Below are positions 42,716 through 50,324 of a stretch of 62,222 nt of DNA, piece by piece. Made by a program: the position numbers and the translations under genes. How positions within the stretch are numbered: the stretch's first letter is position 1; each line of letters opens with the position of its first letter. This DNA comes from Streptomyces palmae. Lineage in GTDB: Bacteria > Actinomycetota > Actinomycetes > Streptomycetales > Streptomycetaceae. Location of the stretch: contig NZ_SRID01000004.1 of assembly GCF_004684805.1 (NCBI RefSeq), forward strand, positions 1-62,222, read 5' to 3'. A model generated the notes under the pieces. That model was not told the origin of the DNA. It searched no databases and was given only the letters and a program-made list of their open reading frames with translations.

Positions 42716-43855
42716 TCAGGGTCGGCGGGTGGCGGGGGACCGCCGGGAACCCGTGCTGGTGGCCAGCTTCGGCAGGAGGCGGAGTACGTTGTCGCGGTTG
42801 ATGCCCCGGCGCTGGCGGTCGCTGATGGCGGGGTCCTTCTCGAAGGACGGCACGGCGATGTTGGCGACGGTGTCGGCGGGGGTGGCGGGCCAGTCGGTCC
42901 CGAAGACGATCCGGCCGGGGTCCACGGTGGCCATCAGGGTGCCCGCCGGGGACATGGGGCCGGCGGTGTCGTAGTAGAAGCGGTGCAGGTAGTCCCGTAC
43001 CCGGGAGGGCTCGACAGGCGGGGTGCAAGACCTTCCCTGGGCCTCCAGACGGGTGGCGATGTGCGGGAGGAACCCGCCGGCGTGCGGCAGGGTAATCGAC
43101 ACGCGAGGGTAGCGGTCGAGGGTCCGATGGAGGATCAGGTTGGCCGCGGCACGCGTGGTGTCCAGGAGGAAGTCGCACATGAAGTTGGGAAGACCGGGGA
43201 CGGTGGGGGCGTCCGGCGCGGCGCCCGGCAGATCGTTGGGGTGCGTGACGACCACCGCGGAGCGTTCGTCGAGTTCGGCGAAGAGGCGATCGTAGGAAGG
43301 ATCGCCGAGGTAGACACCGTTGTGGTTGGCCTGGACGCACACACCGACGGCCCCGAGCTTGTCCAGGCCCTCCCGCAGGGCCCACCGTGATACGTCGAGA
43401 TCCTCCAGGAACACGGGCGCGAGGAAGGCGAAACGACCGGGGTGGGCGCTCGCCAGCTCGGACATCGCCCGGAAGAGGATGGTGGTGCCTTCCCGCATCT
43501 GCGCCGCGGAGCGGTACCGGCCTGGCGCCGTGGGTCTGAGGACAGCCGTGGCGATACCGGAACGGTCCATCAGCTTGAGCGTGGCATCGAGATCCCAGTG
43601 CGCGACGGGCGGCAGCTTCGCCCGCCGCACCAGTCCTTGCCTCTCGGCCCAGTCCACCCACTGCGGGGCGGTGTAGTGGTGGTGGAGGTCGATCCGTGCC
43701 CGGCGCGCGTCGTCGGTGCCGCCGGCCTCCAGGGGCGGGGCCGCGTTGTCCCCCTTGTGCGCCTCGGCCTTGCAGGCGAAGGCGGTGCTGGACACCAGCG
43801 CACCGCCGGCAGTGAGCAGGCCCCGCCTGGCGAGAGTCCTACGCTTGTCCCACAT
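42716..43855 (-). CDS. Exported amidohydrolase (amidohydrolase-2 / ACMSD-like)
   Basis: A 379-residue metal-dependent TIM-barrel hydrolase. An export signal with twin arginine (RRTLARRGLLTAGGALVSST) precedes it. Metal ligands: RIDLHHHYTAPQWVDW (H-x-H), the middle His in VVVTHPNDLPG, His in ITLPHAGGFLPHI and Asp in IVFGTDWPATPADT. Amidohydrolase-2 proteins include decarboxylases of aromatic acids and lactonases; the reaction here is not known. Between residues 30 and 50 lies a linker suitable for cleavage. It is isolated, 8 bases beyond the HAD remnant on the other strand. Confidence 0.82.
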   Translation of the reverse strand: MWDKRRTLARRGLLTAGGALVSSTAFACKAEAHKGDNAAPPLEAGGTDDARRARIDLHHHYTAPQWVDWAERQGLVRRAKLPPVAHWDLDATLKLMDRSGIATAVLRPTAPGRYRSAAQMREGTTILFRAMSELASAHPGRFAFLAPVFLEDLDVSRWALREGLDKLGAVGVCVQANHNGVYLGDPSYDRLFAELDERSAVVVTHPNDLPGAAPDAPTVPGLPNFMCDFLLDTTRAAANLILHRTLDRYPRVSITLPHAGGFLPHIATRLEAQGRSCTPPVEPSRVRDYLHRFYYDTAGPMSPAGTLMATVDPGRIVFGTDWPATPADTVANIAVPSFEKDPAISDRQRRGINRDNVLRLLPKLATSTGSRRSPATRRP

Positions 43856-44053
43856 CCTGCTCCCCTGATCCCATGGAGTCCGCTCGTGGCACCCCAGGGT
43901 GCACCGGCCGGGCGCCCGATGTGCTTCGGCGTGCCCTGGGCGGGGGCGGGATTCCTCCGGTCGGCCGCAGCGCTCCGGCCGACCGGCCCATACCCGCCGC
44001 GGCGAGCCCCGCCGGGCACCTTCTCGGGGTATCCGGTGGGATGAGCACGTGAC

Positions 44054-44881
44054 TCAGGGAGTGCCGACGAGCACGGCGGTCGCGGCCAGGGTCGTGTAGT
44101 GCATCGTGAAGCGCCCGCCCAAGGAGTCGATGGCCTCCCCGACCGCATCCAGTATTTCGGCCAGCTGATCGGGGTGGAGCCGGGTGAGGCCGCCGGTGGT
44201 GGGTAGCAGGCCCAGCCATTGGTCGCGCGTGTAGGACTGCTCCCAGTCGAATCGCCACTGTTCCGGATCGTCGAACCGTTCGGTCGCCCGGATCGCGTCG
44301 GCGAACTTCGCGTATCCCGCCTGGTAGAGGCCAAGTGGGCGTCGCGCCGGTTGACCGCTGAGCGGGGAGTCGGGCGCCACCCGCCGCAAGGCAGCGGCGA
44401 ACGGTTCGGCCACCTCGGCAGGCGGCTCGTACACGTGCCCGAAGATCGCCAGCCGTCCCCCTGGGCGCAGCACACGGGCGGCCTTCGCGGTGCCGGCGAC
44501 CGGATCCACCCAGTGCCACGACTGGGCGGCGATGACCGTGTCGAACGTCCGGTCGGCCGGCTGCCAGGTTTCGAAGGCCGCCACCTCGACCTCCAGGCCA
44601 CGGGCGCGCGCGAAGTCGGCCATCCGCGCATCGGGCTCGACGCCGAGCACGGCGCACCCGGCGGCTTGGAACTGCCGGGCCGCGATGCCGGTGCCGCAGC
44701 CGATGTCGAGCACGTCGGGCCCGGGGCTCCCTGCGACGATCCGGGCCACCAGTGCGTCGGGGTAGCGAGGCCGGGCCTGGTCGTAGCGTGGGGCGTCCAC
44801 GCCGAACGACTCGGCCGTCCGCCGGGCCTCATGCGGCTCCGCTGAGGATGGGTCTGGGTGTTCTCGCGGTAAGGTGGGCAT
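44054..44881 (-). CDS. Class I SAM-dependent methyltransferase
   Basis: A 275-residue methyltransferase. The SAM site is VLDIGCGTGIAARQFQAAGC (motif I), with the acidic residue after strand 2 in VLGVEPDARMADFARARG, and FDTVIAAQSWHWVDPVAGTA and AARVLRPGGRLAIFGHV follow. The last part carries WRFDWEQSYTRDQWLGLLPT and FTMHYTTLAATAVLV, typical of the UbiE-like small-molecule enzymes. Its ATG at 44881 lies inside one arm of a large palindrome shared with the divergent TetR gene, so binding there should block it. The substrate is unknown; modification of a toxic small molecule is one possibility. Confidence 0.88.
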   Translation of the reverse strand: MPTLPREHPDPSSAEPHEARRTAESFGVDAPRYDQARPRYPDALVARIVAGSPGPDVLDIGCGTGIAARQFQAAGCAVLGVEPDARMADFARARGLEVEVAAFETWQPADRTFDTVIAAQSWHWVDPVAGTAKAARVLRPGGRLAIFGHVYEPPAEVAEPFAAALRRVAPDSPLSGQPARRPLGLYQAGYAKFADAIRATERFDDPEQWRFDWEQSYTRDQWLGLLPTTGGLTRLHPDQLAEILDAVGEAIDSLGGRFTMHYTTLAATAVLVGTP

Positions 44882-44913
44882 GCGCCCACCTTAGTGGGCG
44901 CATGCCCACTAAG
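44874..44913. promoter_or_regulatory. TetR operator, 16-bp inverted repeat
   Basis: GTGGGCATGCGCCCAC (44874-44889) and GTGGGCGCATGCCCAC (44894-44909) are exact inverted repeats around CTTA. Within it CTTAGTGGGC (44890-44899) and GCCCACTAAG (44904-44913) form a second, tighter palindrome around GCAT. It covers the methyltransferase start codon and lies 42 bases before the TetR gene. Confidence 0.72.
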
Positions 44914-44954
44914 CAACGGAAGCCATCGGGCCGACCGCACGAGAGGATCTGCGA

Positions 44955-45557
44955 GTGCCGACTGGGGTGCACCTCCGCGACGCGCGGCAGCAACTGTTCG
45001 AGGCTGCCGAACGCGTGCTTCTGCGGGACGGGCCGAACGGGCTGACCAGCCGGGCCGTCACCGACGAGGCAGGCTGCGCCAAAGGCGTCTTGCATCGGCA
45101 CTTCAGCGACTTCGACGCCTTCCTCACCGACCTCGTGCTCGACCGGGCCGCGCAGCTCGAGACACAGGCGAGGGCGTTGCGCGAGTCCGCCGGAACCGGC
45201 ACGGTGGCCGACAACCTCGCCAGCGCGCTGACCACCCTGTTCGGACCGATTCCGGTGGCCGTCATCCCGCTCATCACCTTCCGGGACGAGCTGCGCAGAC
45301 GGCTGCGGCAAGCCAGGCCAGGAGGAGGCATCGCGATCCTGGCCCAGGCCTCGACCGCGGTCTCCGCCTATCTGGCCGACGAGCGTGACCTGGGCCGCAT
45401 CGCGGCCGACGCCGACATCGACTCACTCACCCTCTCCCTGGTCGGCGGCGGGCACCTCCTGTTCGCGGACCGCGACTCCGGCCCGCCGACCACGGCCGCC
45501 GTCGACAAGCTCGTGACAGCGATCATCGCCGACGCCGTGCAACGACGACCGATCTAG
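44955..45557 (+). CDS. TetR-family regulator
   Basis: A 200-residue repressor: N-terminal helix-turn-helix (ARQQLFEAAERVLLRDGPNG, then LTSRAVTDEAGCAKGVLHRH with FSDFDAFLTDLV) and a mainly helical ligand domain beginning near residue 75. The GTG at 44955 has AGAGGA upstream. It is divergent from the methyltransferase, and the large palindrome between them is the probable operator for both genes. The inducer is unknown. Confidence 0.88.
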   Translation: MPTGVHLRDARQQLFEAAERVLLRDGPNGLTSRAVTDEAGCAKGVLHRHFSDFDAFLTDLVLDRAAQLETQARALRESAGTGTVADNLASALTTLFGPIPVAVIPLITFRDELRRRLRQARPGGGIAILAQASTAVSAYLADERDLGRIAADADIDSLTLSLVGGGHLLFADRDSGPPTTAAVDKLVTAIIADAVQRRPI

Positions 45558-45676
45558 GTATTGCGGGACAGCACGTTGCTGGCGCTGGTAGGACGGGGCG
45601 GCCCGCTTGTGACCAGGGAGGGTCTTCTCGGCTAGGGCTTGTCGTCAAAAGATCTTGCTGAGACGGTGCGGAGGTC

Positions 45677-45997
45677 GTGCATGATGCGTGCGTGGGACAT
45701 CTCTCTGTCGACGTGCGCGCTTCGCTTCGGCTGTTCGCCTTCTACTTGGCCAACGGCACCATCGACGTTGAGTTGCTCGATGGGTTCGACTACCGGTCGA
45801 CCGTCTTTCACTCCGGCTCGTCGCTGGAGCAGGTCTTCGCGATCTACGGCAATGTGCTGCAAGTTGACGCAGACGGCATGGTGCTCAATGACGGGGATGC
45901 GCAGTACCGGGTCGCGCAGTGGATCCGGGCGTGCTGCGACCCGAGCTATCGGGTCGAGCCGCCGTTCGAAGCCTGGGAGACCGAACTCCATCTTTGA
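45677..45997 (+). CDS. Unrecognised small protein inside the IS-like unit
   Basis: A 106-residue acidic protein I cannot assign to a named family. It has GHLSVDVRASLRLFAFYLAN near residue 7, GTIDVELLDGFDYRSTVFHS, LEQVFAIYGNVLQVDADGM and AQYRVAQWIRACCDPSYRVE, ending FEAWETELHL. The even composition and lack of low-complexity stretches suggest a real gene. Start is a GTG with GGAG just before. It lies between the left inverted repeat and the transposase, thus within the mobile unit as drawn; a passenger function such as immunity cannot be judged. Confidence 0.6.
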   Translation: MHDACVGHLSVDVRASLRLFAFYLANGTIDVELLDGFDYRSTVFHSGSSLEQVFAIYGNVLQVDADGMVLNDGDAQYRVAQWIRACCDPSYRVEPPFEAWETELHL

Positions 45998-46021
45998 GGA
46001 CCACTCGCTCGTCGCCGGGAC

Positions 46022-46801
46022 ATCACGTCCACATCAGGAACGAGGCGAGTGTGACCGCGGCTTGGTAGGACTCAGCAGTCTTGTCGTAGCGGGTGGCGAG
46101 GCCGCGCCACTGTTTCAGCCGGTTGAAGCACCGCTCCACCACGTTGCGCCGCTTGTACAAGTCCCAGTCGAACGCTGGCGGGCGGCCGCCGGCGCTTCCA
46201 GGTACGGATCGCCTTGGAGCTGTAGCCCTTGTCGCCGATGACGTGGTCCGGTCGTATCCGGGGTCGTCCCGGCCCGGTTCGGGGAAACCGGATCGCGTCC
46301 ATCGCGGCGGTGAACTGAGGCGCAGTCGTTGATGTTCCCGCCCGTCAGCGCAAACGCGAGCGGCCGGCCCAAGCCGTCGCAGGCCAGGTGGATCTTGCTG
46401 GTCAGTCTGCCTCGGAACCGGCCTAGGGCAGGATTCGGGGCCCCTTCTTTTCGGGCTCCGGCGGCGTGCTGGTGGGCTCGGACGATGGTGGAGTCGACCG
46501 ACACCAGCCAGTCGATGTCACCGGCCGCGTCGGCCTGCGCTTGCGCGGTCTGGAGCATCCGCTCGAACCTGCCGTCCGCCGCCCACCGGCGAAAACGAGT
46601 GTGGAGACTGGCCCACGATCCGTACCGCTCGGGCACGTCCCGCCAAGCGACCTCAGTGCGGAACTTCCACACGATCCCGTTGAGCACCATCCGGTCATCC
46701 AGACGCGGCCGCCCCAGCACGGACCTGGGCAACAACGGCTGCACAAGTTCCCACTCGGCATCGGACAGTTCATGGCGACGTATCACCCCAACGTGATCCA
46801 C
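46022..46801 (-). pseudogene. IS5-family transposase, frameshifted and internally deleted
   Basis: The N-terminal two-thirds (ELSDAEWELVQPLLPRSVLG, WRDVPERYGSWASLHTRFRR, VSVDSTIVRAHQHAAGARKE and KIHLACDGLGRPLAFALTGG with NINDC) are normal for the IS5/IS427 group. After NINDC the frame shifts; the next piece reads QFTAAMDAIRFPRTGPGRPR and DHVIGDKGYSSKAIRTWKRR, then a second shift joins GGRPPAFDWDLYKRRNVVER and CFNRLKQWRGLATRYDKTAE to the end. About 25 residues normally between the last two pieces (the I-P-E region) are missing. The catalytic Asp, Asp and Glu are spread over three frames, so the enzyme is inactive. Confidence 0.85.
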
Positions 46802-46841
46802 AACTCGGGATCACGTTGGCGACAAGCCCTGGGCCGGGGAC

Positions 46842-47309
46842 TCAGGGGGCGCTGGAAGGGCCGCGGGGGGCCCAGAGTCGATCGGCGTCGCCGGCAGCGA
46901 GACGGCCTCGGTAGATGTCGACCTTGTGGGCGATGAGCTTCAGGTTCTCCTGGAGTTCGGCGATCCCGGCGAGCACGTGGTCAAGGTGCGCCTCCAGCAA
47001 GTCCAACCGCTCGTCTTCGTTGCCCCGGCCTGCCGCGACGAGCTCGGCATAGCGGCGGATGCCCTTGATGGGCATGCCGGTTGCCCGCAGCCTGGTGCAG
47101 ATGGTGATCCACTCCAGGTCGAGCTGGTGGTAGCGCCGCCGACCGCCGTGGGTGCGATCGACCGGGGTGACGACCAGCCCGGCGCGTTCGTAGTAGCGCA
47201 GGGTGTGCACGCTGAGCCCGGTACGGCGGGCGGCCTCACCGATGCTCAGGCCCACCGGCGGAATGGCATGAACGGGCCCGGAGTTCGGCTGCGGATTGAC
47301 CTCGACCAC
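46842..47309 (-). CDS. MerR-family regulator
   Basis: A 155-residue MerR-type activator: LSIGEAARRTGLSVHTLRYY near residue 20 (recognition helix), ERAGLVVTPVDRTHGGRRRY and MPIKGIRRYAELVAAGRGNE, then a coiled dimer helix (RLDLLEAHLDHVLAGIAELQ). No ligand domain or metal Cys cluster follows, as in small drug- or redox-sensing members. The GTG start at 47309 lies within the divergent promoter region. It probably controls the adjacent MFS gene. Confidence 0.88.
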   Translation of the reverse strand: MVEVNPQPNSGPVHAIPPVGLSIGEAARRTGLSVHTLRYYERAGLVVTPVDRTHGGRRRYHQLDLEWITICTRLRATGMPIKGIRRYAELVAAGRGNEDERLDLLEAHLDHVLAGIAELQENLKLIAHKVDIYRGRLAAGDADRLWAPRGPSSAP

Positions 47310-47333
47310 GCTCGAAATCCTAGCTTCGTGGTC
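47296..47333. promoter_or_regulatory. MerR-type promoter with 19-bp spacer
   Basis: On the plus strand TTGACC (47296-47301) and TAGCTT (47321-47326) are 19 bases apart, the over-long spacing activated by MerR proteins. GACCACG (47304-47310) and CGTGGTC (47327-47333) form an inverted repeat around the -10. It lies between the regulator (minus) and the exporter (ATG 47389). Confidence 0.5.
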
Positions 47334-47388
47334 AGTCACCCAGAACCCCTCACTGCCGGTCATCGGCAGTGCTACCGATGGGATCCGT

Positions 47389-48846
47389 ATGCCCGAACTC
47401 AGCCGACGTCGCCGACTTGGGGTGCTCGCGATCTGCTGCGCCAGCGTTGTCGTCGTGGTGATGGACATCTCCATCGTCAACGTCGCGCTGCCGTCGATAC
47501 GCCGTGACCTGCACGCCTCGGTGTCCGGTCTCCAGTGGACGGTCGATGCGTACACCCTGGTGTTGGCCAGCTTCCTGGTGCTGGCCGGGTCCACCGCCGA
47601 CCGGGTCGGCCGGCGACGCGTCTTCCAGGTGGGCTTGGCCGTGTTCGGTCTCGGCTCGCTGCTGTGCGGCCTCGCGCCGAGCCTCGGCTGGCTGATCGCC
47701 GCCCGTGCGCTGCAGGCCGTCGGCGGCACGATGCTCAACCCGGTGGCGATGGCAATCGTCGTCACCACCTTCCCCGACCCGGCCGAGCGCGCCCGGGCCA
47801 TCGGCACCTTCGGCTCGATGACCGGCCTGTCGCTCGCGCTCGGCCCGATCCTGGGCGGCACCTTGGTCGACAGCCTCGGCTGGCACGCCATCTTCTGGAT
47901 CAATGTGCCGATCGTGGCCGTCGCGCTGGTGTGCACCGCGCTGTTCGTGCCCGAGTCCCGGGCCTCCCGGGCACGCCGCTTCGACCCGATAGGCCAGACC
48001 CTGATGTTCCTTGTGCTGGGAGGTGTCGTCTTCGCAATCACCGAGTCCGGGCGGTCGGGCTGGGCCGCGCCGGGCGTATGGGGACCGCTCGCCGCAGCCG
48101 TGGCCGGCGCGCTGGGCCTGCTGGGCTATGAACAGCGCCGTGTCGATCCGCTGCTGGAGCTGCGCCTGTTTCGCAGTGTGCCGTTCAGCTCGGCGATCGT
48201 CATGGCGCTGTTCGCTCTGTGTGCCTTCAGCGCGTTCCTGTTCGTGACCACTCAGTATCTACAGGAGGTGCGTGGCCTGTCGGCGCTGGCGGCTGGGCTG
48301 TGCCTGCTTCCGGTCGGGGCGCTGGTCGTGGTGCTCTCCCCTGTCACCGGCCGACTGGTCGGCGCGCGCGGTCCCCGGCTGCCACTGGTGGTCGCCGGAG
48401 GTGCGCTGGCCCTGGGCGGCGCCGCGTCGCTCTGGCTCGCACCGGCCACCCCGCTGGCGGTCGTGCTGGCGGTCTACCTGCTGTTCGGCGTCTTCCTGAG
48501 CACCGTCAACCCGCCGATCACCAACACAGCGGTGTCGGGCATGCCCCGCTCCATGGCTGGGGTGGCGACCTCGTTGGCCTCCGCCGGCCGCCAGACCGGC
48601 ACCACCCTGGGCGTCGCGATCGCCGGAACGATCACGGGGCCGGCCCTGACCCACGGCGGAACGGCGTTCATCGACGCAGAGCGCGGCGTGTGGTGGATGG
48701 TGCTCGCTCTGGGCCTCGGCATCGTGGTCCTGGGGCTGCTCAGCACCGACCGCCGGGCCATGCACACCGCCGCGCGAGCGGCGGCACTGTTCGACGAGGT
48801 GGATCGTGGCGCGGATCTGCCAACCGGCCTCACCGGCCGCCGGTGA
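47389..48846 (+). CDS. MFS drug exporter, DHA2 (14-TM) family
   Basis: A 485-residue transporter with about 14 membrane segments: LAICCASVVVVVMDISIVNV at TM1, LQWTVDAYTLVLASFLVLAG, STADRVGRRRVFQVGLAVFG (motif A), GSMTGLSLALGPILGGTLVD (motif C-like) and LFVPESRASRARRFDP in the middle loop. The ATG at 47389 is preferred over 47296, which would read through the promoter. It is divergent from the MerR gene, and the promoter with a long spacer suggests induction by the exported compound. Confidence 0.88.
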   Translation: MPELSRRRRLGVLAICCASVVVVVMDISIVNVALPSIRRDLHASVSGLQWTVDAYTLVLASFLVLAGSTADRVGRRRVFQVGLAVFGLGSLLCGLAPSLGWLIAARALQAVGGTMLNPVAMAIVVTTFPDPAERARAIGTFGSMTGLSLALGPILGGTLVDSLGWHAIFWINVPIVAVALVCTALFVPESRASRARRFDPIGQTLMFLVLGGVVFAITESGRSGWAAPGVWGPLAAAVAGALGLLGYEQRRVDPLLELRLFRSVPFSSAIVMALFALCAFSAFLFVTTQYLQEVRGLSALAAGLCLLPVGALVVVLSPVTGRLVGARGPRLPLVVAGGALALGGAASLWLAPATPLAVVLAVYLLFGVFLSTVNPPITNTAVSGMPRSMAGVATSLASAGRQTGTTLGVAIAGTITGPALTHGGTAFIDAERGVWWMVLALGLGIVVLGLLSTDRRAMHTAARAAALFDEVDRGADLPTGLTGRR

Positions 48847-48930
48847 TCCGCAAAGCCATGGCGGCATGCACCAGGACCGCCGTTGAACGGTCCTTCGGAT
48901 GGTCTCCGGAAACGCCTACCGTGTGCTGGT

Positions 48931-49080
48931 TCACTCCCGAGCCATGAGCTCATGGAGGAGCGCGACAACGGCGGTGGCTACGGCGATCGCGGCTCCCAGC
49001 CCCGGGTGGTGAAGGACGGCGAATGCCGTGAGTCCTCCCACGAGCAGCAGCAGCACCATGCGGACGCTGATCTGGTCCAT
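48931..49080 (-). CDS. Small membrane protein (49 residues)
   Basis: A 49-residue protein made of two hydrophobic segments: MDQISVRMVLLLLVGGLTAF with AVLHHPGLG, and AAIAVATAVVALLHELMARE. The balanced length of both segments and the polar ends suggest a real hairpin membrane peptide rather than chance. The ATG at 49080 follows AGAGGG; a longer frame upstream to 49215 lacks sense. Function unknown. Confidence 0.55.
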   Translation of the reverse strand: MDQISVRMVLLLLVGGLTAFAVLHHPGLGAAIAVATAVVALLHELMARE

Positions 49081-49628
49081 CGGAATCCCGCCCTCTCCAG
49101 GCGTCGAATCAATGCTTCCTGACCAGCGTCGATGCCCATCCCAGGGCGCTGACAGCCGCAGACGATCATTTATGAGATTCCACGGTCGCTGACAACCGTG
49201 GACCCTGGGCGGCACCCTGGGTTTACGGATTCTGACGTTCCCTTACGGCCGGGGGCGCGATGGCGGATGCCGGACTTACCGGACGGGCCGCCGCACACTC
49301 TCGACCGCGAACTTCACGCCCCGCACAAGCCGGCCACCGAGGCTCGGCTCGGAAGCTGAAGTCCATCGGTTCAAAGCCCTCTGGGGCGGAGCGCAAGGGT
49401 CCGGCCCCGGAGCGGAAGGTGGGGATTCGACCGGCAGTGCGTCACTGCCGGGCCACAGACCGCCGAACCCGGCCCCGACGACCGAACCCCTGGGCGGATA
49501 GGAGTGGGTCTTGAGGGGAAGCTCTCTCGAGCACGTGGAGTCCGAAGGGGCGCCCCGTGGCCTTATTTGTCAAGCACCTGACACGGGCATTCCGCATTGG
49601 GGCGCCGAAGAGAGAGGCACTGAACGCC
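49081..49628. other. Non-coding stretch
   Basis: About 550 bases without a supported gene between the small membrane protein and the HAD-like gene. It contains a perfect hairpin at 49431 and a near-repeat of CGCTGACA (49149 and 49190), whose purpose I cannot tell. Confidence 0.4.
49431..49451. other. Perfect hairpin in intergenic DNA
   Basis: CCGGCAGTG (49431-49439) pairs exactly with CACTGCCGG (49443-49451) around a 3-base loop. It lies 180 bases upstream of the HAD-like gene, so it may be a leader structure rather than a terminator. Confidence 0.4.
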
Positions 49629-50264
49629 ATGAACAGACCCCCCTTCCGCGGCTTCCGCCGTACCGGTCTCGCGATTCTGGGCGCTGCGGTGGCCTCGGCC
49701 ACGCTGGGTACCGCGGCGAGCGCGGCCGTGCCGCCGGACACCTCGCGCGCCGCTTCGGCCGGGGCGCGGACGGCAGCCGTGCGCGGGTGCGCCGTCGTCT
49801 ACTTCGACCTGGGCGAGACCCTGGTGCACACGGACGAGGGCTCCCGCATCGGTTACATGCCGGGCGCGGCCGCCTATCTGCGCACGCTGCGGGAGCGGCA
49901 CATCAAGGTCGGGCTGATCACCAACGTGCCGCCCTCCTGGGGCGAGACGGACGCCGAGCGTGCCGCCACTCTGAAGAAGGAGATCGACGGCGCCTGGAAG
50001 GGCTCGACCCCCTTCGCCTGGGAGGACTTCGGCGACCGGATCCTCACGCCACGCACCGAGGCGGAGCGCAAGCCGGCGCCCGCCCTGTGGGAGCGTGCCA
50101 AGACCCAGGCGCACGGCTGCCGGCTCGTCTACGAGGGAGAGACGGCCGAGGAGACCGACGTCGCGGCCTCCCTCGGTTACGTGGCCTACCAGACGGGCCG
50201 GCCCTCCCGCCCCGCCTACCTCCCGGCCGGCATGATCGAATGGCTGGCGCACGGCTCCCGCTGA
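49629..50264 (+). CDS. Secreted HAD-like hydrolase
   Basis: A 211-residue protein with a Sec signal (GLAILGAAVASATLGTAASA) and a HAD-type domain. Motif I reads VVYFDLGETLVHTD: the first Asp is kept, but the usual second Asp is Gly-Glu, so phosphatase activity is doubtful. Motif II-like VGLITNVPP and a Lys in EAERKPAPALWERAKT follow. The ATG at 49629 starts the signal peptide. Secreted HAD proteins with altered motif I are uncommon. No obvious partner is near; the MFS/ATP-grasp operon lies convergent beyond it. Confidence 0.7.
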   Translation: MNRPPFRGFRRTGLAILGAAVASATLGTAASAAVPPDTSRAASAGARTAAVRGCAVVYFDLGETLVHTDEGSRIGYMPGAAAYLRTLRERHIKVGLITNVPPSWGETDAERAATLKKEIDGAWKGSTPFAWEDFGDRILTPRTEAERKPAPALWERAKTQAHGCRLVYEGETAEETDVAASLGYVAYQTGRPSRPAYLPAGMIEWLAHGSR

Positions 50265-50324
50265 CGCGCTCGCACGGCTTCCCGCAAGCCCGCGCCCGAG
50301 GGAGAGCGCGGGCCTGAGCCCCTC

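Larger units (their letters stand above)
45634..46831. mobile_element. Decayed IS5-type element with a passenger ORF
   Basis: AGGGCTTGTCG at 45634-45644 and its exact complement CGACAAGCCCT at 46821-46831 look like terminal inverted repeats; they continue imperfectly inward with CAA and GATC. Between them lie a broken IS5-type transposase on the minus strand and, in the left third, an unrelated plus-strand ORF (45677-45997). About 1.2 kb is longer than a single-gene IS5 element. No clear target duplication is visible. An additional 12-bp inverted repeat (CCAACGTGATCC, 46789 and 46809) marks the right end by the transposase start. Confidence 0.62.
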
